This document shows positions 42,531 to 51,010 of a stretch of 64,000 bases of DNA, piece by piece. Positions within the stretch are counted from its first letter, which is position 1. Every line of letters begins with the position of its first letter. The position numbers were made by a program, and so were the translations under genes. The DNA comes from Gemmatimonadota bacterium (lineage in GTDB: Bacteria; Gemmatimonadota; Gemmatimonadetes; Gemmatimonadales; Gemmatimonadaceae): NCBI GenBank assembly GCA_016714015.1, contig JADJNZ010000005.1, positions 380,063 through 444,062 of the forward strand, given 5' to 3'. The notes below the pieces were generated by a model, which was not told where the DNA came from, did no database searches, and saw nothing but the letters and a program-made list of their open reading frames with translations.

Positions 42531-45500
42531 GTGACCGATTCGCGTGGTGCCAGCGACCGTGAGGCGGTGGCAGGCCTCGGCTCCTTGGCGCGCCTTCACG
42601 CGATGCTGGGCCAGGTGAACCGGTGCATCGCACGGGTCGAGACGTGCGATGCACTCTGGACCGGGGTCTGCCGCGGGGCGGTGGAGCAGGGCGGATTCTC
42701 CGTGGCGTGGGTCGGCCTGCTGGGCGAGGCGGCGCGGACCGTCACCGCCGTTGCGTCGCACGGCGAGTCCCTCGGTGAGCTCCCGTCCACACCGTTCAGC
42801 GTCGCGCCGCATGGACATGACGCCATGGCGCGGGCGGTATCCGGCGGACGCGCGGTCGTGACGACCGACCCGGCCGACCAGGTGCGCCTGCTGCCGCGAC
42901 GCCAGCCGATCGAGAGCGCCGCCGTGCGGGCGGTCGTGCGCGCGGTCGCCGTCGTCCCCTTCCGCTGTCGGGGCCACGTGGTCGGTGTCCTGACCGTGGG
43001 ATCCGCGGACACCTCCCTCGTCGAGGGCCCCGGACCGCTCGGCCTCCTCGATCTCCTCGCCGACGACATCTCCCATGCCCTGGATGCTCTGGAAGTGGCG
43101 GGGGAACGGCGGCGGGCCGCGCGGGTCGACGCACATCAGGGGGTCCTGTCCGATGCGACGATCGAGAGCCTGCCGGGCATCTACTACCTCATCGACACCG
43201 CGGGACGCTTCGTTCGCTGGAACGCGAGACTCGAGCACGTGAGCGGCTACAGCGGGGCGGAGCTCGCCCTGCTGCACGCGACCGACCTCTTCACGGGCGA
43301 CGAGCAGGAGCTGATCCGTCAGCGGATCGGCGCGGTCTTCACCCTCGGCACGGCGAGCGCGGAAGCACACCTCACCGCGAAGGATGGGGTCCGCACGCCG
43401 TTCTTCCTGACCGGACAGCGGTTGATGCCGGAGGGCGAGCCGCACCTCGTGGGCGTCGGGATCGACATCGCGGCCCGGCGCCGCGCGGAGGAGTCGCTGC
43501 GGGAACTCGCCAACGCCGTCAACTCGGCGGGTGACGTCGTCTTCGTCACCGACCTCGGCGGCACGATCACGCACGTCAACGAGCGATTCACCGCACTCTA
43601 CGGCCACGACCCGGCGGATGTGGTCGGCAAGGTCACGCCCCGTATCCTGAAGAGTGGACGCCAGTCGTCGGCGTTCTACCGCGACGTGTGGGGCGCACTG
43701 CTCGGCGGCGAGCGGGTCCACGGCGAGGTGGTGAACCGGACGAAGGACGGACGGCTGCTGTCGATCGAGGAGACGATCACGCCGTACCGTGACGATTCGG
43801 GGCGGTTCGTCGGGTTCATCGCGGTCCAGCGCGAGATCGGCGCCCGCACGCGTGCGCAGGCGGAGTCTCGCCTGCTGCAGGCGGTCATGCTCGGCGTCGG
43901 CGAGGCCGAGACGCTGGATGACGCGCTCGCCTTCGTGCTGCACGAGGTCTGCGCCGCGACCGGCTGGGCCATCGGCGAGATCTGGGTTCCCAATGGCGAC
44001 GGCACGATGCTGGACTGCCATCCCGTCTGGCATGGCGCGACGCCGGCGCTGCGGGAGTTCCGCGAGGCGAGCCGCGCGACGCGTTTCGCGCCGGGGGAGG
44101 GCCTGCCGGGTCGTGTCTGGCGATCGAAGCGGCCGGAATGGCTCTCCGACCTCCGGTCGCCGTCGCACTTCCCCCGCATGCGCGTCGCCGCCATGGCCGG
44201 CCTGACCGCGGGACTCGCGGTCCCCGTGCTTGCGCACGGCGAGGTGGTGATGTTGCTCGGGTTCTTCGTGGCCGAGCCGACGGCAGAGGAATCCTCGCGA
44301 GTCGAACTCATCGCCGCCGTCGCCGCCCGGATCGGGGCGCTCATCGAGCGCCGGCAGGCGCAGCATGCATTGGCCACGCGCGAAGCCTATTTTCGTGCCC
44401 TGATCGAGAACGCGTCCGACCTCATCACCGTGCTGGACCTCGACGGCGCGATCCGCTTCCAGGGCCAGAGCGTGGAGCGCCTCCTCGGGTTCCGGCCGGA
44501 GGAGATGGTCGGTCGCTCGGCGCTCGAGTGGGTGCATCCCGAGGATCTCGACCGGGTGATCGGGACCATGGAGCGAATCCGCGGCGGATCGGACCGCCCG
44601 ACGGACGTGGAGTACCGCATTCGGCACGCCGATGGTCGCTGGCGGACCATCGAGTCCATCGTCCGTCGCGTCATCGAGCCCGCCGGCGCGCCCGTCGTGC
44701 TCGTGAACTCCCGTGACGTGACGGCGAGCCGGGGGTTGGAGGAGCAGCTGCACCACTCGCAGCGGATGGAGGCGATCGGCCGGCTCGCCGGCGGCGTGGC
44801 GCACGACCTCAACAACGCGCTCGCGGTCATCATGATGGAGTCCGGCGAGATCCGGACGGTCGCCGGGCTGCCGCCAGCGGTGCGGCACGGCGTCGAGCAG
44901 ATCGCCTCGACCGTCGAGCACGCGGTCGGGCTGACTCGGCAACTGCTCCTCTTCAGCCGCAAGCAGGTCACACAGCTCCGCGACCTCGACCTGAACGTGA
45001 CCGTGCGGAACGTCGTCACCATGCTCCAGCGCATCATCGGCGCGGACGTGCGACTCGAGGCGGTGGTGCATCCGGACCCGTTGCGGGTGCGCGCCGACGC
45101 CGGGATGCTGGAGCAGATCGTGCTCAACCTGGCCGTCAACGCGCGTGACGCGATGCCGCGGGGCGGACACCTGAGGATCGAGACCGCACGGCTGGCGATC
45201 GACGACCCGGTGTCGCGTCGTCATCCCGTGGAGACCGGGCGGGTCCATGTCGCCTTGCGGGTCAGTGACACGGGAGAGGGCATCGCCGCCGACGTGATCC
45301 CGCACATCTTCGAGCCGTTCTTCACGACCAAGGGGATCGGCCAGGGCACCGGACTCGGTCTCGCCACCGTCTTCGGCATCGTGCAGCAGCACGGCGGATG
45401 GATCGACGTCGAGAGCGAGGTGGGACGCGGCTCGACCTTCGTGGTCGCGCTCCCCGCGCAGGAGGGCCCCGCGGAGGAGGCCACCACCACCGTCGCCCCG

Positions 45501-45914
45501 GCCCACGAGCTCGCGCCGCCCGGTGGTTCGGAGACGATTCTCCTCGTGGAGGACGATCCCGCGGTCCGGGCCGCCGCCCGGACGATCCTCACCCGCAACG
45601 GCTACCGCGTGCTGGCGACCGCGAGTGGCGTCGAGGCGATGGCGCTGTGGCCGAGCATCGAGGCGTCCATCGCGCTGCTCCTCACCGACCTCGTGATGCC
45701 CGGCGGCATCAGCGGACACGACGTCGCCGAACGCGCCCGGGCGTCACGGCCGGGGCTGCCGGTGGTGCTCATGACCGGCTACAGCCCGGACATCGCCGGC
45801 CGGACGCTGTCCGCCCGGGACAGCGCGCACTTCCTGCAGAAGCCGTTCACGCGTGATGCGCTCCTCGCGACGGTGCGTCGCTGCCTCGACGATCGCGCCC
45901 ACGCAGACGGCTGA
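42531..45914 (+). CDS. Hybrid sensor histidine kinase with GAF and PAS domains
   Basis: A 1127-aa cytoplasmic protein. Order: GAF (about 30-200), PAS (about 205-330), PAS with PAC-like end (about 335-450), GAF (about 455-600), PAS (about 605-730), HisKA with H758 in GGVAHDLNNALAVI, HATPase_c with DTGEGI and GTGLGLATVFGIV, and a REC receiver with phospho-acceptor D1053 in LLTDLVMPGG. No membrane helix is seen. GAF or PAS domains could sense NO, O2 or small ligands; placement beside NO-stress genes suggests this. GTG 42531 is chosen; GTG 42495 is possible. Converges with a membrane-protein gene, overlapping it by 68 bp. Confidence 0.9.
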   Translation: MTDSRGASDREAVAGLGSLARLHAMLGQVNRCIARVETCDALWTGVCRGAVEQGGFSVAWVGLLGEAARTVTAVASHGESLGELPSTPFSVAPHGHDAMARAVSGGRAVVTTDPADQVRLLPRRQPIESAAVRAVVRAVAVVPFRCRGHVVGVLTVGSADTSLVEGPGPLGLLDLLADDISHALDALEVAGERRRAARVDAHQGVLSDATIESLPGIYYLIDTAGRFVRWNARLEHVSGYSGAELALLHATDLFTGDEQELIRQRIGAVFTLGTASAEAHLTAKDGVRTPFFLTGQRLMPEGEPHLVGVGIDIAARRRAEESLRELANAVNSAGDVVFVTDLGGTITHVNERFTALYGHDPADVVGKVTPRILKSGRQSSAFYRDVWGALLGGERVHGEVVNRTKDGRLLSIEETITPYRDDSGRFVGFIAVQREIGARTRAQAESRLLQAVMLGVGEAETLDDALAFVLHEVCAATGWAIGEIWVPNGDGTMLDCHPVWHGATPALREFREASRATRFAPGEGLPGRVWRSKRPEWLSDLRSPSHFPRMRVAAMAGLTAGLAVPVLAHGEVVMLLGFFVAEPTAEESSRVELIAAVAARIGALIERRQAQHALATREAYFRALIENASDLITVLDLDGAIRFQGQSVERLLGFRPEEMVGRSALEWVHPEDLDRVIGTMERIRGGSDRPTDVEYRIRHADGRWRTIESIVRRVIEPAGAPVVLVNSRDVTASRGLEEQLHHSQRMEAIGRLAGGVAHDLNNALAVIMMESGEIRTVAGLPPAVRHGVEQIASTVEHAVGLTRQLLLFSRKQVTQLRDLDLNVTVRNVVTMLQRIIGADVRLEAVVHPDPLRVRADAGMLEQIVLNLAVNARDAMPRGGHLRIETARLAIDDPVSRRHPVETGRVHVALRVSDTGEGIAADVIPHIFEPFFTTKGIGQGTGLGLATVFGIVQQHGGWIDVESEVGRGSTFVVALPAQEGPAEEATTTVAPAHELAPPGGSETILLVEDDPAVRAAARTILTRNGYRVLATASGVEAMALWPSIEASIALLLTDLVMPGGISGHDVAERARASRPGLPVVLMTGYSPDIAGRTLSARDSAHFLQKPFTRDALLATVRRCLDDRAHADG

Positions 45915-46383
45915 CCAGGTCCGGGCGCCAGCGCAGCACCGCCACGCCGGCCGTGCAGGCCGCGAGCAGGTTCGCCACGGCGATGGACCACCAAGGCAGC
46001 ACCTCGCGCAGGGGGATGGAGAGCGCACCCACCGCGGCCACCGTCGCCGCGCCGCCGCCCACGATGATGGCGACGAACAACGGTCGTCCCAGCGCCCCCG
46101 TGACGAACCCATGCACGATGCGCAGGACGACGAGGCCGATCAGCAGCGAGAGCGCGAGGTGCACCGCCGTGTAGGCGCCCACCGCCCCGACGTCGACCGG
46201 CGTCGGCAATCCGAGGCCACCCGTGTCGCGCACGCCGCGGAACACGGCGCGGCCGAGCTGATTCACCGAATAGAGCGCGCCGCGCGACGCGAGCACGTCG
46301 AAGGCGGCGTAGAAGAGCGCCACGGTGACGAACGCGATGAGACCGACCTGCACACCCTGACGCACCCAACGGGAATCCGACAT
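45847..46383 (-). CDS. Unknown membrane protein
   Basis: A 178-aa protein with about five predicted helices: VGLIAFVTVALFYAAFDVLA, YTAVHLALSLLIGLVVLRIV, PLFVAIIVGGGAATVAAVGA and WWSIAVANLLAACTAGVAVL. It ends in a basic tail. Two His in the helices (AVHLALS, RIVHGF) could bind heme but this is not established. The start is the ATG at 46383. It is 73 bp downstream of the polyferredoxin at 46457, on the same strand, so both may serve one electron-transfer chain. Family not recognised. Confidence 0.7.
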   Translation of the reverse strand: MSDSRWVRQGVQVGLIAFVTVALFYAAFDVLASRGALYSVNQLGRAVFRGVRDTGGLGLPTPVDVGAVGAYTAVHLALSLLIGLVVLRIVHGFVTGALGRPLFVAIIVGGGAATVAAVGALSIPLREVLPWWSIAVANLLAACTAGVAVLRWRPDLVSRLRGRDRRGSDAPSRGAHHA

Positions 46384-46456
46384 GGTACCCTCCTCGGGGG
46401 GAATGCGGTGTGTGACGCAGCCGACCCTCGCGTTCGGCGTCTGCCCGTGCGCGCGG

Positions 46457-47410
46457 TCAGGCGGGGAGCCGACGCCAGCCACGCCACATCCAGGCGGCGA
46501 CGCCGGCGAGCACGAGCGCGCGCACCACCTGCCCGGCCATCGCCGTGCCGCCGTAGGCGTCGATCAACCGCGGCGCGGCGAACCAGTAGTAGGTGCCGAC
46601 CGACACGCCGCCGAGCACGAGGAGCGCGCGCGCCCCCCGTACCAGGCCGAGCAGGATCGCGGAGGCGACGATGCTGCCGACGACCCACTGCCCCACGGTC
46701 GCGTAGGTCGCGAGCGCCTGCGACAGCGGGCCGTCGACCGTCGTGAAGTACCCGATGATGAATCCGGGGAACGCGCTCGCGAAGAGGCCGAACGGGGAGA
46801 GGATCCAGTGCCGCCCCCGCCAGCCCGCGATGCTCTGCACCGCGCTCTTCCGCCCCGCCAGGTCAGGACAGCCCAGCGACACGCAGCGATTGCAGTCCAC
46901 GCACCGGGCGCTCCCCACGTCGAGCAGCGGCGCCTGGCCATAGAGCTTCTCCACCGGCAACACCGGACACAGCGAATTGCAGAAGCCCGCGCGCCGCGAC
47001 ACGACGAGACCGGTCGCCACCGCGAGCACCGCCACCGCGGAGACCGTCACGGTCATCGCCACGCCGTTCGCGTTGAACAGGAACCGCCGTGCGGGGACCA
47101 TCAGCACGAGCAGCCCGATGCCCACCGCCCACATGAGTGTCAGCACTGGAGGTGTGAGGAGCCGTCCCGCACTCCGGCGCGAGCCCAACTCGTTGAGGGT
47201 CGCGAGCGGACACACGTTCCGCCAGATCATCGGATTCACCAGGAACACCGCCGGGAGCAATGGGATGACCATGTCCCAGAGCAGGTGCAGCGACACGTCG
47301 GGCATCAGGACGAACGCGCCGAGCAGGACCAGCGTGAGCACGACGCCGAGCGACTGGGCGGCGCGCCACAGCGGCGGTGCGGCGACGAGGGGAAGCCGGA
47401 CGACGGACAC
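46457..47410 (-). CDS. NapH/NosR-type membrane polyferredoxin (FesM-like), paralog 2
   Basis: A 317-aa polytopic protein with NVCPLATLNELGS, CNSLCPVLPVEKLYG and the 4Fe-4S-like CVDCNRCVSLGC, matching the paralog at 23260 throughout. I place the start on GTG 47410, 4 bp after a GAGG ribosome-binding site. This leaves the palindrome at 47461-47479 in the promoter rather than inside the gene, as the longer ATG 47467 frame would require. In this locus it likely feeds electrons to NO or nitrite handling enzymes. Divergent from heme A synthase. Confidence 0.82.
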   Translation of the reverse strand: MSVVRLPLVAAPPLWRAAQSLGVVLTLVLLGAFVLMPDVSLHLLWDMVIPLLPAVFLVNPMIWRNVCPLATLNELGSRRSAGRLLTPPVLTLMWAVGIGLLVLMVPARRFLFNANGVAMTVTVSAVAVLAVATGLVVSRRAGFCNSLCPVLPVEKLYGQAPLLDVGSARCVDCNRCVSLGCPDLAGRKSAVQSIAGWRGRHWILSPFGLFASAFPGFIIGYFTTVDGPLSQALATYATVGQWVVGSIVASAILLGLVRGARALLVLGGVSVGTYYWFAAPRLIDAYGGTAMAGQVVRALVLAGVAAWMWRGWRRLPA

Positions 47411-47460
47411 AGGACCTCGTGTGACGAAGGGGGGTGGAGCCGCACCGCCGCAGATTATAT

Positions 47461-47479
47461 CATGCATCCTTCATGCATG
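47461..47479. promoter_or_regulatory. NsrR-like palindrome in divergent promoter
   Basis: CATGCAT-CCTTC-ATGCATG is a perfect 7-bp inverted repeat with 5-bp spacer. The core ATGCAT-N5-ATGCAT has the same spacing and half-site as the known E. coli NsrR site. It lies between the minus-strand polyferredoxin (starting 47410) and the plus-strand heme A synthase, where a repressor could control both. An Rrf2-family regulator with three cysteines is encoded at 55834. Confidence 0.6.
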
Positions 47480-47618
47480 TTAGAGGCGAATCCCCGACAC
47501 CAGGCGCATGGCACTCCCCGGCGTCCCGCGACGACCGCTCGTGCCGAGCACCTCGCGGGGAAGCGGTAGCTTTCGAAGCGCCGCTCGCCAGTCGCCGCGA
47601 CCCTTCCGCCCCACGCCC

Positions 47619-48677
47619 GTGACCGCGTCCGCACCGCACGCCACGCCACCCGACTATCTCCCCCTGCAGCGCTGGCTGATGGCCTGCATCGTGGCCGTCT
47701 TCCTCGCCGTCGTGGTGGGGGGCATCACGCGACTGACCGAGAGCGGGCTCTCGATCACCGAATGGAAGCCGGTCTCCGGCGTGCTGCCGCCGCTGTCCGC
47801 GGCCGAGTGGGCGACGGCCTTCGAGTCCTTCCAGCGGATCCCGCAGGCCGAGACGACCCACAAGGGGATCACGCTCGAGGGATTCAAGCTCATCTACTGG
47901 TGGGAGTGGTTCCACCGGATCCTCGCCCGGAGCGTGGGGCTCGTGTTCGCGATCCCGTTCATCGTGCTGCTCGCGCGCGGTGGCATCCCGGAACGGCTGC
48001 ACATGCGGCTCACCGTGCTGCCGCTGCTCACGCTCGCGCAAGGCGCGCTCGGCTGGTACATGGTGCAGAGCGGCCTCGCCGAGCGGACGTCGGTGAGCGC
48101 CTACCGGCTCACCGCGCATCTCGCGCTCGCGCTCGCGATCCTCGTGGTGGCGCTCTGGACGCTCGCCGACCTGCGGCCCGTCGCGCGCGAGGCACGGCCG
48201 TCGGCGCGCTGGCGGTGGGCGATGGGAGTGGTGGTGGTGCTGCTCATCGTGACCCTGCTCTCCGGCGGCTTCGTCGCCGGGCTCCGCGCGGGCCGCATCT
48301 ACAACACCTTCCCCCTGATGGGAGGGTCGCTCGTGCCGATGGGCTACGGCCAACTCGCGCCCTGGTGGCGCGACGCGTTCGAGAACCCGGCGGCGGCGCA
48401 ATTCCATCATCGGCTACTGGCGATCGGGACGGGTCTGCTCGCGCTGCTTCTCGCGCTCGGCGCCCGCGCCGCCGTGCTCGGCGCCGAGGCGGCGCGCGCC
48501 GTGCGACTGATGGGTGCGATCGTGCTGGCGCAGGTCACGCTCGGCATCGTCACGCTGCTGTTCGCGGTGCCGATCGCCCTCGGCGTGGCCCATCAGTTCA
48601 CGGGCGTGCTCGCGTTGAGTGCGGGGGTGCTCGCGTTGCACCGGGTACTGGGCGCTTCGGGGTCCGCGAGCAGGTAG
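47619..48677 (+). CDS. ctaA: Heme A synthase (CtaA/COX15)
   Basis: A 352-aa membrane protein with eight helices. Signature segments are GGITRLTESGLSITEWKPVSG and WWEWFHRILARSVGL, with the heme-ligating His, plus QFHHRLLAIGTG and GVAHQFTGVLAL in the second half. The enzyme oxidises the methyl of heme O to give heme A. GTG 47619 fits the family N-terminus; the 37 extra residues from ATG 47508 look non-conserved. Presence suggests the adjacent heme-copper enzyme uses heme A. Overlaps the convergent nitronate monooxygenase by 85 bp. Confidence 0.92.
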   Translation: MTASAPHATPPDYLPLQRWLMACIVAVFLAVVVGGITRLTESGLSITEWKPVSGVLPPLSAAEWATAFESFQRIPQAETTHKGITLEGFKLIYWWEWFHRILARSVGLVFAIPFIVLLARGGIPERLHMRLTVLPLLTLAQGALGWYMVQSGLAERTSVSAYRLTAHLALALAILVVALWTLADLRPVAREARPSARWRWAMGVVVVLLIVTLLSGGFVAGLRAGRIYNTFPLMGGSLVPMGYGQLAPWWRDAFENPAAAQFHHRLLAIGTGLLALLLALGARAAVLGAEAARAVRLMGAIVLAQVTLGIVTLLFAVPIALGVAHQFTGVLALSAGVLALHRVLGASGSASR

Positions 48678-50071
48678 TCGAGGACGTCCTGCGCCGTGTA
48701 CGAGCGGCGACCCTTGGCGACGCTGGTGAGTTCGAGCAGGCTGTCACCGCTGGTCACGAGCGGGAGTTCCGCGCCCGATCCCTCGCGGACCTGCGCCATG
48801 CCCACGGCCGCCGCGAGTCCGTTGCAGAGACAGCGGCGCCCGCGGGTGTGCTCGACGGTGCCGCCGGCTTTCACGTACTGCTCCACCGGCGCCGCCGCGC
48901 AGCGATGGACGATGCGCCCGTCGGGGCCGCGCGCCGCGGTGCGGAGGTAGCCGAGGTCGCAGAGGCGTCCGCGATCGGCCGGCGCTTGGGCGAGCGACGG
49001 CGTCTCGGCGAGCTTGAACGGGAAGCCGGTGGGCGAGGCTCGCGGGTCGGTGAAGATCCCGACGTCGCCGTTGGCGAGGTCGCCGAGCACCGCGCGCTTG
49101 ATCTCGGGCGTGAAGCCCGACTCGTCGGCGTAGGCGAAGGCGGTGCCCACCTGGATGCCCGCCGCCCCGAGCTGCCGGGCGTTGCGCAGGGCCTGCGGGG
49201 AGCCCACGCTGCCGGCGAGCCAGAAGGGCTTGCCGATCTCGCGCATGGCGTCGAGGTCGGCGGTGTCGCGGTCACCGTAGACGGGCTCTCCGCGCGCGTT
49301 CAGTCGAAGTGCGCCGCGCGGTGGCGCGTTGTGGCCACCGGCGGTCGCGCCTTCCACGACGAAGCCGTCCACCGTGCCGTTCGACTTGCGCGCAAGCGTG
49401 GTGGCGAGCGAGTGGGCCGACACGATGGCGAAGAAGCGGGGCCGCGTGAGCGCGCGCGGCGCGCCGGGGAAGTCGGCGGGAGCGAAGCGCAGGGAGAGTG
49501 GTTCGTCGGCGGGCTGTCCCTCGACGTCGAAGCGCATGGTGGCGGCGGCGCCCTGCGCGAGGGCGTCGAGCGCGCCCGGGATCTCGCGCGGGATGCCCGC
49601 GCCCATGAGCACCACATCCACGCCGGCGAGCATCGCGCCGTAGAGCGAGGCGAGCGTCGGCAACTGGACCTTGGTGAGCAGGTTGATGCCGACCGCGCCC
49701 TGGTGCCCTTCCTTGGCGAGGAAGACCTCGACGAAGTTCGCCGCGACGGTGACCTGCTCGCGCAGCGCGCTCACGGCCTGCTTGTACATGGGGAGGACGC
49801 GATACGGCTCGCCCGGCGCGCGGCCCTCCGGCCGGAAGTAGCGACGCAGGAGGTCCGCGGCGACGCCCGGCATGGGGAGATGCTCGAGGGCGCGGCGCAT
49901 CGCGCCGCCGACGTCGCCATCCTGGAGCCGGCGCACCAGCACGGTGTCGAGCGCGGTCCCCGAGACGACGCCGAGCTGCCCGGCGGACGAGACGGCATGG
50001 GCGAGGCGCCAGTCGGAGACGGCGACACCCATGCCTCCCTGGATGATGAGCGGCAACGCGCGAGCGGACAT
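48593..50071 (-). CDS. Nitronate monooxygenase / 2-nitropropane dioxygenase-like flavoprotein
   Basis: A 492-aa TIM-barrel flavoprotein. PLIIQGGMGVAVSDWRLA at the N-terminus, VEGATAGGHNAPPRG with the His of the active loop, and AAGIQVGTAFAYADESG are typical of nitronate monooxygenases and FabK-like enzymes. Two C-terminal cysteine-containing segments (RLCDLGYLR and RRCLCNGLAAAVG) make it longer than usual, as in a subset with a C-terminal extension. FMN is expected; the real substrate is uncertain. It follows the SCO gene by 37 bp and may be the last gene of the heme-copper operon. Confidence 0.88.
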   Translation of the reverse strand: MSARALPLIIQGGMGVAVSDWRLAHAVSSAGQLGVVSGTALDTVLVRRLQDGDVGGAMRRALEHLPMPGVAADLLRRYFRPEGRAPGEPYRVLPMYKQAVSALREQVTVAANFVEVFLAKEGHQGAVGINLLTKVQLPTLASLYGAMLAGVDVVLMGAGIPREIPGALDALAQGAAATMRFDVEGQPADEPLSLRFAPADFPGAPRALTRPRFFAIVSAHSLATTLARKSNGTVDGFVVEGATAGGHNAPPRGALRLNARGEPVYGDRDTADLDAMREIGKPFWLAGSVGSPQALRNARQLGAAGIQVGTAFAYADESGFTPEIKRAVLGDLANGDVGIFTDPRASPTGFPFKLAETPSLAQAPADRGRLCDLGYLRTAARGPDGRIVHRCAAAPVEQYVKAGGTVEHTRGRRCLCNGLAAAVGMAQVREGSGAELPLVTSGDSLLELTSVAKGRRSYTAQDVLDYLLADPEAPSTRCNASTPALNASTPVN

Positions 50072-50108
50072 GTCGTGTGTGCGGTGGTGGAGTGAGGTAC
50101 CGGCGCGA

Positions 50109-50984
50109 TCAGCGCGCGGTGCGCTCGCGCTGCGCGATCGCGAGGGCCTCGCGCACGCGTTGCGGCGCCCCTTCGATGCGCCACGCCTCGCGTCCGCCCG
50201 GATCGACGAGCACGATGGTGCTGCCATGCGCGATCATGCCGGTGTCCGGGTCGCGCTGGCGCGCGATGCGCCACGCATCGAGTGCGGCGTTCACCTCGTC
50301 CACGCTGCCGGAGAGGGCGCGGTCGTGCGGGGCGAGCTCCCACGCGGTCGCGATCGCGCCGAGCCGTTCGGGTGCGTCGCGCCACGGATCGAGCGAGATG
50401 ACGAGCAGCGGGACCGAATCCGCGCCCTCGTCGGCGCGGGCGCGCTTGGCCTGCTGCACGATCACGGGGCAGATGTCCTCGCAGTGGCCGAAGGCGAACG
50501 TGACCATCACCCATCGACCGAGGTAGTCGTCGAGCCGAGTCACGCCGCCGAGCTGGTCCCGCAGCGCGAGCGGCTCCGCCGGCGCGCGTCCGCGCTCCGG
50601 CAGCGCGGCGGTGACCGCGAACGGCTCGCCGTCCGCGAGTCCGCGCGCGCCAGCGACGCGCCGACCCGCGGTGAGGAGCCCGCTCGCGAGCAGGAGCACG
50701 ACGACCGTCGACGCAGCGCGGCCAGCGAAGCCGCGGTGGAGCCGGGCGAGTCCGGTGCGCAGTTCCGCGCCCCAGACGATGGTGAGCACCCCGAGCATGC
50801 CGATGGGCTCTCCGATGAGCAGGAGCCAGCCCCCGGCATGGGGCAGCCCGGTGCGCGAGGCCCCGAAGCAGACCTCGCGGGTGAGCACGACCCACGCCGG
50901 CGCGTCGTCTCCGAGCGGCGCCAGCGCGAGCCACCACCAGGCGGCGCTGATGGTGAGGATCGCCGCGAGTGCCACGACCGCCAA
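50109..50984 (-). CDS. SCO-family copper chaperone with N-terminal membrane domain
   Basis: About 291 aa. The N-terminal half has four or so helices, including a conserved WWW start and a GLPHAGGWLLLIGEPIGML segment. The C-terminal half is a SCO thioredoxin fold with CEDIC as copper/redox motif and a His in MIAHGSTIVLVDPGG. This membrane-fused SCO would load the CuA site of the subunit II encoded at 52759. The start is uncertain: TTG 50984 or a CTG 51014 that would overlap the upstream TGA; no ATG/GTG occurs in that stretch. Confidence 0.82.
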   Translation of the reverse strand: MAVVALAAILTISAAWWWLALAPLGDDAPAWVVLTREVCFGASRTGLPHAGGWLLLIGEPIGMLGVLTIVWGAELRTGLARLHRGFAGRAASTVVVLLLASGLLTAGRRVAGARGLADGEPFAVTAALPERGRAPAEPLALRDQLGGVTRLDDYLGRWVMVTFAFGHCEDICPVIVQQAKRARADEGADSVPLLVISLDPWRDAPERLGAIATAWELAPHDRALSGSVDEVNAALDAWRIARQRDPDTGMIAHGSTIVLVDPGGREAWRIEGAPQRVREALAIAQRERTAR

Positions 50985-51010
50985 TGACGGCCGTGGCCCC
51001 GCGGTGGTCG

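Noticed and set aside
47508..47618. 37-residue N-terminal extension of heme A synthase from ATG 47508
   Set aside because: The extension is Pro/Arg/Ser-rich and not like the family start; GTG 47619 fits better, though the upstream start cannot be excluded.
48593..48677. 85-bp overlap of ctaA and the nitronate monooxygenase as a sign of a misassembled end
   Set aside because: Both proteins keep family-like cores before the overlap; convergent overlaps of this size also occur at 45847-45914 in this window.
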